The position numbers were made by a program, and so were the translations under genes. From NCBI RefSeq assembly GCF_008087625.1, contig NZ_CP042997.1, positions 8,122,001-8,186,000 of the forward strand: a stretch of 64,000 nucleotides of DNA, read 5' to 3'. This DNA comes from Aquisphaera giovannonii (lineage in GTDB: Bacteria > Planctomycetota > Planctomycetia > Isosphaerales > Isosphaeraceae). The notes under the pieces are model-generated. The model saw only the letters and a program-made list of their open reading frames with translations. It was not told where the DNA came from and did not search any database. Below, piece after piece: positions 26,083-33,978 of the stretch (positions within the stretch are counted from its first letter, which is position 1; each line of letters opens with the position of its first letter).

Positions 26083-26757
26083 TCAGGGCGATTCGCGACG
26101 CAGTCGGACCAGGGGCAGGTCGCGTCGGACGACGAAGCCGGCCCTCTCGTAGGCGGCGCGGGCGCCGGCGTTCCCGGCATCGACGTGCAGGAAGGGGCTG
26201 AGGCCGTCTCGGAGGATTTCGGTCACCAGCCGGGCGAGGAGTCGGCGGGCCAGCCCCTGGCCGCGGAAGTCCGGGTGAGTGCAGACGGCGCTGATCTCGC
26301 GGAAGTGGCCCGGCCACATGCGCCGGCCCGCCATGGCGATCAACCGGCCCTCGCGACGTACGCCCAGGTAGGTTCCCAGCTCGTGCGTCCGCGGGCGGAA
26401 GTACTCGGGGTAGACGAGCCCGGTCAGGGCCAGCATGTCCGGCACGTCTCCGGCCCCTAGCACGAGGATTGCCGGATCGTCCTCCTCGACCGGCTCGTTT
26501 CCCTCGAAGACCATCTGGGCGACCGCCGCGCGTTTCTCGACCGACCACCCCGGCGCCTCGTCCGGGACGACGCCGACCATGGTGATACGCTCCCCCGGCT
26601 CCGCCAGGCGGGCCATCGCGGCCACGCTCTCCGGCCCTGGGTCCCGGATGCCGAGGAACGGAGCCACATCCGGGGCGAAGCGGCGGGCCGGGCCGTCCGC
26701 GAGGGCGAAACGGGCGTGGCCGGTCGTGAGCGAACTCCAGATCGGATTGTCGAGCAT
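26083..26757 (-). CDS. GNAT-family N-acetyltransferase
   Basis: 224 aa. The C-terminal half has the GNAT acetyl-CoA motif A 'VCTHPDFRGQGLARRLLARLV' (near residue 160) and the terminal 'AYERAGFVVR'. The N-terminal 100 residues are the extra domain seen in FR47-like acetyltransferases. Substrate unknown. ATG 26757 starts 'MLDNPIWSSL', typical for this subfamily; upstream ATG 26865 would add 36 unconserved residues. Confidence 0.85.
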   Translation of the reverse strand: MLDNPIWSSLTTGHARFALADGPARRFAPDVAPFLGIRDPGPESVAAMARLAEPGERITMVGVVPDEAPGWSVEKRAAVAQMVFEGNEPVEEDDPAILVLGAGDVPDMLALTGLVYPEYFRPRTHELGTYLGVRREGRLIAMAGRRMWPGHFREISAVCTHPDFRGQGLARRLLARLVTEILRDGLSPFLHVDAGNAGARAAYERAGFVVRRDLPLVRLRRESP

Positions 26758-26909
26758 CGATCGTTCCGGTCTTTGCGATACGGTTCGTGTCCGGTCTGCG
26801 TCGCATTCGACGATAGGCCCCGAGGGCTGGCCGGTCCTCCCTGGGGCCTCAGGCCATGCCATCACGGCGTCGGAATCCGCGTTCCCACAGTCTCGCAGGA
26901 GTCGGGATC

Positions 26910-27920
26910 ATGTCCCATACCCCGCCGGTCACGAGGGCCGAGAAGCTCCAGGCGGCGCGGCAATTCGTCCAGCGGGCCCCGCTCCCCGCGATGGCCTTCG
27001 CGCTGGCCGCGCGCGACCTGTCGTGGACCCAGGCCCGCGACTTCGTCTTCGGCCTCGCGGCGCAGAATTACTTCCAGCTCGACGACACGGTCCTGGAGCA
27101 GTTCACGGCGTCGCGCGACGGCAACGGCGACGTCGTCGTGACGCCCCCGGCCGAGCCGCCGGCGGGAAGCGGCTCGAGCGTCGCGCACACGGGGATGTTC
27201 TCCATCCGGCCGGACATCATCAGCGGGCTGCAGGTCCTCTACATCAGCAAGTTCACGTCCCAGGCCGACATCGCCGGCACGGTGCGCCGGGGGGTGCTGA
27301 GGAACCTGGACCCGCGATTCCTCGTCCTCCTCGCCTGGCTCTGCGAGATGCTCCGCACCCGCTGGGGGGCGACCACCCTGTACGACCTCGGCTTCGGCGG
27401 TGATGAGAATCACAGCGGCAACAACGCCCACCACTGGGGCCGGGCGGCCGACATCGCGGGAGTCGGCGGCGAGGCGGGCTGGGGCCGCTACGACATCACC
27501 GTGCTGAAGCACTGGGGAAGGCAGCCCGTGACGATGCCCATCGACTGGGGCCCGATCAACCCGGCCACCCGTGAGCACCAGTACAAGAAAGGCCACAGCT
27601 ATCCCCAGTGGCCGGACGGATTCGCCCAGACCGACTACCGGATCGCGCTCCCCGACGACCCGGACGCCTTCATCCGGCGCACCCTGGAGATGCCGGCGCA
27701 GGTCGATTACGCGTCCCGGGTCTTCCAGGACATCTACCAGACCGCCGCGATCGAGGGCAAGGACACCGACAGCCCCCAGGCCCGGCCGACGACCATCGGC
27801 AAGGAGAGCCGCTTCATCATCCACCCCGACCACCCGAACACCGGACTGCGGACCCACCATCGGGATCACTTCCACGTCCAGGTCGGACCGACCGAGCACG
27901 CGGGATTCTGGAAGAGCTGA
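26910..27920 (+). CDS. LAS-type (M15/M74-like) zinc metallopeptidase-like protein
   Basis: 336 aa. His174/His175 with Asp181 ('HHWGRAAD') and His320-Phe-His322 ('HHRDHFHVQVG') form the Hx5-6D...HxH zinc site of LAS peptidases such as D-Ala-D-Ala carboxypeptidases and MepA endopeptidases, which cut peptidoglycan. The first 160 residues are a helical domain I do not recognise. No signal peptide or membrane segment is visible, which is odd for a wall enzyme. ATG 26910 is preceded by GGAG; an ATG at 26856 also gives no signal peptide. Confidence 0.68.
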   Translation: MSHTPPVTRAEKLQAARQFVQRAPLPAMAFALAARDLSWTQARDFVFGLAAQNYFQLDDTVLEQFTASRDGNGDVVVTPPAEPPAGSGSSVAHTGMFSIRPDIISGLQVLYISKFTSQADIAGTVRRGVLRNLDPRFLVLLAWLCEMLRTRWGATTLYDLGFGGDENHSGNNAHHWGRAADIAGVGGEAGWGRYDITVLKHWGRQPVTMPIDWGPINPATREHQYKKGHSYPQWPDGFAQTDYRIALPDDPDAFIRRTLEMPAQVDYASRVFQDIYQTAAIEGKDTDSPQARPTTIGKESRFIIHPDHPNTGLRTHHRDHFHVQVGPTEHAGFWKS

Positions 27921-28159
27921 GTGCATCGCACGGGACCATCCCGCCAGGAGGTAGGACCGGCGGCGGCTTTCTCGGTACACTCGGCGATCGACGACACGTC
28001 ACTCACCCTCGATGCGTCGGTTCCGTCGGGCCGCGCTCATGGGGGGCCGGAGGTCGATCCATGGTGCGGCCGGACAAGGTGCTCGATTCGCTGGCCGGCG
28101 ACGATCCTCTTCGGGCCGGCCATTCCCCACACGGCCGCGCGGGCGGCAAGGCGGCGAGC

Positions 28160-29314
28160 GTGATCCGGCCGACCCCGCGAGCCTGGGCCCGGACCGGCCT
28201 CCTGGTGATGATGCTCGGGGCCGGCCCCCGCGTCGCAAGAGGCGAGGAGCCGAGGCCGTCCTGGGATCCCGGGGCCGCCGTCCGCTATCTCGACGCCCGG
28301 GCCTCGTGGTGGATGGGATGGCCGGCTGCGGGGCGAGGTCGAGGGACGGCATGCGTGTCCTGCCATACGACGTTGTCCTATGCGATCGCCCGACCGGCGC
28401 TGAACCGGCTGCGCACGCGCGCGGAGGAGCCGGAGGCGAGCTGGAGGCTGCTCGCGGGCGTCCGCTCGCGCGTCGAGAACTGGGCCGAGGTCGCCTCGCC
28501 GGGGTCCGAGGGCGACGATCCGTTCGTCCCGTTCTACGGCGGCTCGAGGCGGGAGCCCGCGCTGGACACCGAGGCGGTGCTCAACGCGCTCGTCCTCGTC
28601 GTCAACGATCCGAGGGCCGGCGGCAAGCTCGCCGAGACGACGGCCAGGGCGCTGGACCTGATGTGGGAGCGTCAGGGGAGTTCCGGGGGATGGCGGTGGC
28701 TCGAATTCGGGCTGCGCCCCTGGGAGAAGGACGGGGAGTACTTCGGGGCCACGCTCGCGGCCATCGCGGCCGGGACGGCCGGGGACGCCCACGGCGGGAG
28801 CCGCGAGCCTTCGATCGTGGCGAAGGCATCGGCGCTGCGCAACTTCCTGAGGACCCGGCTGGCCGCCGACCCCTCGCTGCATCATCGGGCGCTGGCCCTC
28901 TGGGCGGGGAGCCGCCTGGAAGGGGCGTTCACGGACGCGGAGAAGGCCCGCATGGTGGACGAGCTCCTGGGATACCAGCGGCCCGACGGCGGGTGGAGCT
29001 CGCGGGATCTCGGGAAGGTCGCGGGCAAGCCGCAATCCGCGGGGTGGGTGATCCGCGGTGCGCATCCGGACGGGTCCGTCAGCGACGCCTACGGGACCGG
29101 GCTGGTGGCGCTGGCCCTGCGCCGGAGCGGAGTGGCGGCCGCGGGCCACGGAGTCAAGGAAGGTCTGAAGTGGCTCTCGTCCAGCCAGGCCCCAGACGGC
29201 ACCTGGCCGGCGGTCTACCTGAACCATCCGCAAGACCCGCGAAGCGAGGTCGGGAAGTTTGTCCGAGATGCCGGCGCCGCCCTCGCAATCCTCGCCCTCA
29301 CCGATCCGGACTAG
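28160..29314 (+). CDS. Squalene-cyclase/prenyltransferase-repeat protein with CxxCH
   Basis: 384 aa. Signal peptide (1-29, 'TGLLVMMLGAGPRVARG'), then 'CVSCH' (Cys65, Cys68, His69), then an alpha/alpha-toroid of squalene-oxidase-like repeats ('RQGSSGGWRWLEF', 'YQRPDGGWSS', 'SSQAPDGTWPA'). There is no cyclase DXDD motif, so it is probably a non-catalytic exported relative. GTG 28160 was preferred because it starts directly into the signal peptide; ATG 28061 would add 33 residues. The stop codon shares CTAG with the stop of the convergent GNAT gene. Confidence 0.75.
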   Translation: MIRPTPRAWARTGLLVMMLGAGPRVARGEEPRPSWDPGAAVRYLDARASWWMGWPAAGRGRGTACVSCHTTLSYAIARPALNRLRTRAEEPEASWRLLAGVRSRVENWAEVASPGSEGDDPFVPFYGGSRREPALDTEAVLNALVLVVNDPRAGGKLAETTARALDLMWERQGSSGGWRWLEFGLRPWEKDGEYFGATLAAIAAGTAGDAHGGSREPSIVAKASALRNFLRTRLAADPSLHHRALALWAGSRLEGAFTDAEKARMVDELLGYQRPDGGWSSRDLGKVAGKPQSAGWVIRGAHPDGSVSDAYGTGLVALALRRSGVAAAGHGVKEGLKWLSSSQAPDGTWPAVYLNHPQDPRSEVGKFVRDAGAALAILALTDPD

Positions 29315-29850
29315 CGAGCAGGCTCGACCCCGGGACGATCGGACTCGTGCTCGCCGCCCAGGTCCATCGCCATGAAGATGGCGTGCCCGGCGGGGTGGTC
29401 CCAGTAGGGGGTGGCGTCCCGGAAGCCCAGCCTCCGGTAGAGGGAGACCGCATCGGCCATCTCGGGGATGGAGTCGAGGACCATCCTCCGGTAGCCGGCG
29501 TGGTCGGCGGCGGCAATCAGGGCGAGGGCGAGTCGGCGGCCGAGACCGGTGCCGCGGTGCGAGGGGGCGACGTAGAGTCGCTTCATCTCGCAGGTGCCGT
29601 CCCCCAGGTCCCGGAAGGCCCCGCAGCCGGCGGGGAGTCGCCCATCGGAGGCGAGCAGCAAGCAGCCCGAGGGGCCGGCATAGCGGCCGGGCAATCCGGC
29701 GAGCTCGGCGTCCAGGCCCTGGGCGGCGAAGACCGCCCCGCAGCAGGCGTCGTATTCGGCGGCGAAGGACCGAATGAGCTCCCGAACCTGTCGGAGCGAG
29801 TCCTCGTCGCCGTCCCCGACCGTGCGGATCGAGACGGAGCCCGGACTCAT
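29311..29850 (-). CDS. GNAT-family N-acetyltransferase
   Basis: 179 aa. Complete GNAT domain: 'CEMKRLYVAPSHRGTGLGRRLALALI' (motif A, near residues 90-113) and 'DAVSLYRRLGFRD'. Cytoplasmic acetyl-CoA-dependent acetyltransferase of unknown substrate. Its ATG (29850) overlaps the stop of the upstream PNPOx-like gene by 4 nt, so the two form a coupled pair. It is not a close relative of the other GNATs in the window. Confidence 0.88.
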   Translation of the reverse strand: MSPGSVSIRTVGDGDEDSLRQVRELIRSFAAEYDACCGAVFAAQGLDAELAGLPGRYAGPSGCLLLASDGRLPAGCGAFRDLGDGTCEMKRLYVAPSHRGTGLGRRLALALIAAADHAGYRRMVLDSIPEMADAVSLYRRLGFRDATPYWDHPAGHAIFMAMDLGGEHESDRPGVEPAR

Positions 29851-30410
29851 CGGCCGGCCTCCGCCTTCGTCGAGAGGCCGGGCAGGCCGTCGATGCTCGC
29901 GGCGTTCTTCTGGGATCGATAGGCCTCCAGCCCCGAGTCGCCCTTGCGATTCGACCAGTCGAGCAACTGCGTCCGCTCCCCCTCGTAGGCGTAACGGGGG
30001 ACGGAGTAGCCGCAGGCGTCCGCGACGCGATCGACGTCCACGACGATGATCGTCCGGGCGCCAGGGTGCGGCGGGAAGGCCCCGATCAGGCCGTCCCAGC
30101 CGGCGTCGGACGGCTCCACGACTCGCCCCTTCCCGTAGAGTCGGACGATCAGCGGGCGGCCCTCGAAGGCACAGAACATGATCGTGATCCGGCCGTTCTC
30201 CCTCAGATGCGCGACGGTCTCGATGCCGCTCCCCGTGAGGTCGAGGTAGGCCACCTGCGTCGGCCCGAGGATCCGGAACGAATCGAGCCCCTTGGGCGAG
30301 ACGTTGAGGTGCCCGTCCAGGCCGGTCGGCGCGGTGCCCACGAAGAAGACGCGCTGCTTCTCGATGAATTCGGCCACGCCCTCATCGATCCGGTCGTACA
30401 CCTTGCCCAT
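29847..30410 (-). CDS. Pyridoxamine 5'-phosphate oxidase-like flavoprotein
   Basis: 187 aa. 'FVGTAPTGLDGHLNVSPKG' and 'VAYLDLTGSG' match the split-barrel FMN-binding PNPOx-like family, as do 'ITIMFCAFEGRPLIVRLYG' and 'GYSVPRYAY'. Such proteins bind FMN, F420 or haem; this subgroup is not a true PdxH. ATG 30410 gives 'MGKVYDRIDEGVAEFI', the usual start; a longer frame from 30569 has no similarity. It precedes the GNAT gene with a 4-nt overlap. Confidence 0.87.
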   Translation of the reverse strand: MGKVYDRIDEGVAEFIEKQRVFFVGTAPTGLDGHLNVSPKGLDSFRILGPTQVAYLDLTGSGIETVAHLRENGRITIMFCAFEGRPLIVRLYGKGRVVEPSDAGWDGLIGAFPPHPGARTIIVVDVDRVADACGYSVPRYAYEGERTQLLDWSNRKGDSGLEAYRSQKNAASIDGLPGLSTKAEAGR

Positions 30411-30565
30411 CGTCGTTTCACCTCGCCGGTACAGTCTGCCTCGGTCGAATGGCCGCCAGGGGGCCTCGATCCATGACACCGCAAGCAACTCGATCACGGA
30501 GCCCGCAAGCCGCGGACAACGAAGTGCAGAATGAGGTTCGGGGCAGGCTTCGGAACTCTCGTGTC

Positions 30566-31135
30566 TCATCTCCCGAACACTTCGCCCAAACGCACCCGAA
30601 AGCCCGGGAGATGGGGCTCGGCCGTAAGCTCCTGATCGCCGCTGAACATGATCGGTTCCGCATCCGGGCGGTACGCCGTGACCGTGCGAAACTTCGCATT
30701 GATGATCCAGACGACCGCCACGCCGGTCTCCAGATAGAGCTGGATCTTCTCGTCGATGTCCTCCTGAGTGTCCGATGGCGAGAGGATCTCGACGGCGAGC
30801 ACGGGGGGCCCCTCGAAGTACGGAGAGCTGGGCTCAGCGGCCGCGACCTCCGGCGAGACATAGGCCACGTCGATCCCCACGTTGCTGTCCGGGTCGCGGC
30901 GCAGCACGAACCCGGCCTCGCCCGAAACGATCTCACCTCGGGGCTCGGGTCGGCCGTTCAGCCACGTGCCCAGAAACAGCACCAGTCGACTCTCAACAGT
31001 GCTATGCCAGCGATTTCGCCTCGTCATCGGCCTCGCCCGCAGGACGCCGCGGATCAGCTCGCGATCGACCCCGTCCTCGGGCAGGGCGAGGAGTTCCTCC
31101 GTCGTCATCAATCTGGGTTCGGCGATCGTGCTCAC
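30566..31135 (-). CDS. Uma2-family (DUF820) putative restriction-endonuclease-fold protein
   Basis: 189 aa. 'MTTEELLALPEDGVDRELIRG' at the N-terminus, 'SNVGIDVAYVSPE' and 'PVLAVEILSPSDTQEDIDEKIQLYLETG' with a D...ExL...K arrangement are the Uma2/DUF820 PD-(D/E)XK signature. The role is unknown; these are multicopy in planctomycetes and cyanobacteria. GTG 31135 is chosen because GGAGGA lies 6-7 nt upstream; ATG 31192 and the inner ATG 31102 are alternatives. Confidence 0.87.
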   Translation of the reverse strand: MSTIAEPRLMTTEELLALPEDGVDRELIRGVLRARPMTRRNRWHSTVESRLVLFLGTWLNGRPEPRGEIVSGEAGFVLRRDPDSNVGIDVAYVSPEVAAAEPSSPYFEGPPVLAVEILSPSDTQEDIDEKIQLYLETGVAVVWIINAKFRTVTAYRPDAEPIMFSGDQELTAEPHLPGFRVRLGEVFGR

Positions 31136-31319
31136 GGTCACTTCCTCCAGCAAACCTCTCGCCCCGACTTTCTGCACCTCACTCCTCCCCATCGTACCGA
31201 TCCCACGGATGCGAGGCGACCGCACCCGGTCCACCCGCTTGCCCGGCCGGCCGCCAATTTCTACACTTGTCAGAGAAGGGACAGGGTCTTGGCTTTCGCC
31301 CGCGGCGGAGGACATTGCC

Positions 31320-32303
31320 ATGGCGAGGCGTCCCGCATTCACGCTGATCGAGGTCCTGGTCGTCATCGGGATCATCGGCCTGCTCGTCGGGCTCCTGCTG
31401 CCCGCCGTGCAGTCGGCTCGCGAGGCGGCCAGGCGGCTGCAGTGCACGAACAACCTCAAGCAGCTCGCGCTCGCGGCGGCGAGCTACGAGGCGAGCCGGG
31501 GCGCCTATCCGTTCGGCGTGGGGGGCGGGGCGCCGGCGGGGCCGGGGCGGGTGCCCCGCTGGTCCTGCCAGTCGCAGCTGCTCCGCGAGCTGGACCAGGC
31601 GCCCCTGTTCAACTCGCTCAACTTCGCCGGCGTCGCCTGGGCGAGCGATACGGTCTTCGGCCCGCCCAACGGCACGGCGATCACCACGAGCCTCTCGGTC
31701 TTCCTCTGCCCGTCCGATTCCGACCGCATCGCCGATACCCCGAGGCTCGGCCACAACAGCTACCGGGCGTGCGCGGGGACGCTGCCGATCAACCTGGCCG
31801 AGGGCTCTCCCGACGGCACCGGCCGGAACGACGGGATCTTCTGGTTCCAGGGCTCCGTCCGGCCGGCGACGATCGCCGACGGCCTCAGCGTCACGGCCAT
31901 GTTCAGCGAGCGTTGCCTCGGCGGATCGTGGCGGCTCGACGCCGCGTCCGACATCTACATGAGCGGCCCCGCGCCGGCCTCGTGCGCGGGGATCGTGCCC
32001 CGATCCGGCGATCGCTACGGCGTCCCCTGGGAGCAGTCCGGGGGACGTTGGGGCGACGGCGGGCTCTTCTACACGAGGTACAACCACGCCCTGACGCCGG
32101 GTCGGCCGAGCTGCATCCTGGGCGGCACGAACGACTACTCCACGCCGATCGTCGCCTCGGCGAGCAGCCGCCACCCGGGCGGCGTGAACGTCGCCATGGC
32201 CGACGGCTCGGTCCACTTCATCGGGAACCGGGTCGACCCGGCCGTCTGGAAGTCGCTCGCGACGGTGTCCGGCGGCGAGGCCGCGGACGCGTCGCGGTAT
32301 TGA
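31320..32303 (+). CDS. DUF1559 type II-secretion pseudopilin-like protein
   Basis: 327 aa. It begins with a prepilin cleavage/methylation motif ('MARRPAFTLIEVLVVIGIIGLLVGL', Phe7 and Glu11 as in pseudopilins) followed by the DUF1559 segment 'QCTNNLKQLALAAASYE' and ends with the family's 'VNVAMADGSVHFIG' H-X9-DG motif. These proteins exist in large paralogous sets in planctomycetes, are probably processed by a prepilin peptidase and exported; their role is unknown. ATG 31320 follows GGCGGAGG. Confidence 0.92.
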   Translation: MARRPAFTLIEVLVVIGIIGLLVGLLLPAVQSAREAARRLQCTNNLKQLALAAASYEASRGAYPFGVGGGAPAGPGRVPRWSCQSQLLRELDQAPLFNSLNFAGVAWASDTVFGPPNGTAITTSLSVFLCPSDSDRIADTPRLGHNSYRACAGTLPINLAEGSPDGTGRNDGIFWFQGSVRPATIADGLSVTAMFSERCLGGSWRLDAASDIYMSGPAPASCAGIVPRSGDRYGVPWEQSGGRWGDGGLFYTRYNHALTPGRPSCILGGTNDYSTPIVASASSRHPGGVNVAMADGSVHFIGNRVDPAVWKSLATVSGGEAADASRY

Positions 32304-32312
32304 ACGCCCCGC

Positions 32313-33911
32313 CTACCGATCGGCCCCGGCGCCCCGCATCACGGCGGCGACGGCCGCGTCGGCCGCGGGCGCCGGGGGCTCGAGCACCGCGAGGTAGGAC
32401 CAGCCGGGCTGCCGGACGTATCCCGCGGCGAGGGCCGCGGCGAGGATCTCCTCGCTCCGGGCCTCGAGGACGATGAGCGGGAACTCGTGCCGCTCGAGCA
32501 GGCCCCGCAGGCCGGGGCCGCGGAGCAGCCCGCGCTCGGCGGCGGGCCGGTGGAAGTAGACGTAGTCGTCGAAGATGGGCATCGGGAATGGCGGGTCGAG
32601 CGCCAACCCCGAGAGGGCCGGCTGGCAATAGATCTCCCCGCCGACACGCCTCGCCAGCCCGGCCGCGCGGTCGACCTCGGCGCGATGGCCGGGCTCGAGG
32701 GCGAGGCGGATGCGTCCGAGGCGCCCGTCCCCGACGCCGGCGATCCTCAATGCGTCCAGCCCGGCCCAGGCCGCGACCATCAGGCCCAGCGCGGCCAGCG
32801 CCGGCCGGGCCCGGCGGACGCGTGCCGGTGACGCAGCGGACTCGGCCGCGTCCCAGAGGAGACGCACGCCGGCCATCACGAGGAGGACCACGACGAACCA
32901 GAGCTCGAAGAAGTAGTTCGCCTCCGACCCGGTGCGGCACGACGTGACGAGCCCGCCGAGGAGCGTGGTCAGCCAGCAGGCGACGAGGGTGGCCCGCTCC
33001 TCCCGCCGCATCCAGCCGGCCCGCCCCAGGAAGGGCAAGGCGGCCGCCGAGGCCAGCAGCGGGAGGCCGCCCTTGACCGCGAGCAGGGACGCCATGCGGG
33101 CCAGGTTCGCGAGCGAGAACGCCGAGAGCGACGTCGCCCAGAGGACGTTCGCCCGGTAGTCCGGGCCGAGGATCGCGAGGAAGGCCGCGACGACGAGGGC
33201 CGAGGGCAGCATCAGCATCGCGGCGACGGCATACCGCCGCTGCCAAATCGCGGCCAGCACCATCCCGCCGGCGATCAGGACGCACGACTGCTTGAACGAC
33301 CAGGCGGCGGCGAGGCAGGCCCCGGCGATCGCGGCGGCCGCGAGCGGGCGACGGCCGCCGAGGCCGATCATCACGACGAGCCCGATGCCCGCGAAGGCCG
33401 CCGCCCCGATGTCCGGGCGGGTCGTCACCGTCCACCATCCCAGCAACGGCCCGAAGCACGTCGCGACGGCCGCCAGGGCCATGGCCAGGCCGGCCCATCC
33501 GGCCGCCCGCGGGGAACGCCGCCGGTTCCACGCCAGGAGCGCCAGCGCCATCGACGCCCCCACGCCGAGCGCCTGCAGCCCGAGCGACACCAGCCGCATC
33601 GCCGGGACCACCGCCGCGGTGTCGTGTCGCCAGGGCCAGGTCGCCGCGGCGTAGAAGGCGTAGAAGCCGGCGTTGTAGAGGGTCGTCGGATAGAACGGGG
33701 GATCCCGGGGATCCTGGTACAGCGGCAACCCGCGCTGGAGCTTCAGGACGTTGTACATCGAGACCGGCTCGCCGCCGGAAGTCGCCAGGTAGAGCCCCGC
33801 CGGCGAGAGGGCCGAGCCGGTGCGAACGGCGAGCGTCCCGATCGCCGCGGCCGCCGGCACGAGGCAGATGGCCAGCACGAACGCGCGCAGGCCCGTCAGT
33901 TGTCGATTCAT
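32313..33911 (-). CDS. Polytopic membrane protein, glycosyltransferase 39-like
   Basis: 532 aa, with about ten hydrophobic segments up to residue 390 followed by a soluble C-terminal domain of 130 residues. The layout and residues 'LYQDPRDPPFYPTTLYN' in the first outer loop resemble membrane GT-C transferases that use lipid-linked sugars, but the clear DE/DD catalytic signature was not identified. 67 nt separate it from a larger protein of the same architecture on the same strand, suggesting a two-gene unit. Confidence 0.65.
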   Translation of the reverse strand: MNRQLTGLRAFVLAICLVPAAAAIGTLAVRTGSALSPAGLYLATSGGEPVSMYNVLKLQRGLPLYQDPRDPPFYPTTLYNAGFYAFYAAATWPWRHDTAAVVPAMRLVSLGLQALGVGASMALALLAWNRRRSPRAAGWAGLAMALAAVATCFGPLLGWWTVTTRPDIGAAAFAGIGLVVMIGLGGRRPLAAAAIAGACLAAAWSFKQSCVLIAGGMVLAAIWQRRYAVAAMLMLPSALVVAAFLAILGPDYRANVLWATSLSAFSLANLARMASLLAVKGGLPLLASAAALPFLGRAGWMRREERATLVACWLTTLLGGLVTSCRTGSEANYFFELWFVVVLLVMAGVRLLWDAAESAASPARVRRARPALAALGLMVAAWAGLDALRIAGVGDGRLGRIRLALEPGHRAEVDRAAGLARRVGGEIYCQPALSGLALDPPFPMPIFDDYVYFHRPAAERGLLRGPGLRGLLERHEFPLIVLEARSEEILAAALAAGYVRQPGWSYLAVLEPPAPAADAAVAAVMRGAGADR

Positions 33912-33978
33912 GGGAGTTCCTGCCCTTCCGTGGGATTTCGACGCTCGCCATGGCGCGGGTATGGGGCCGCCGTCGGGA

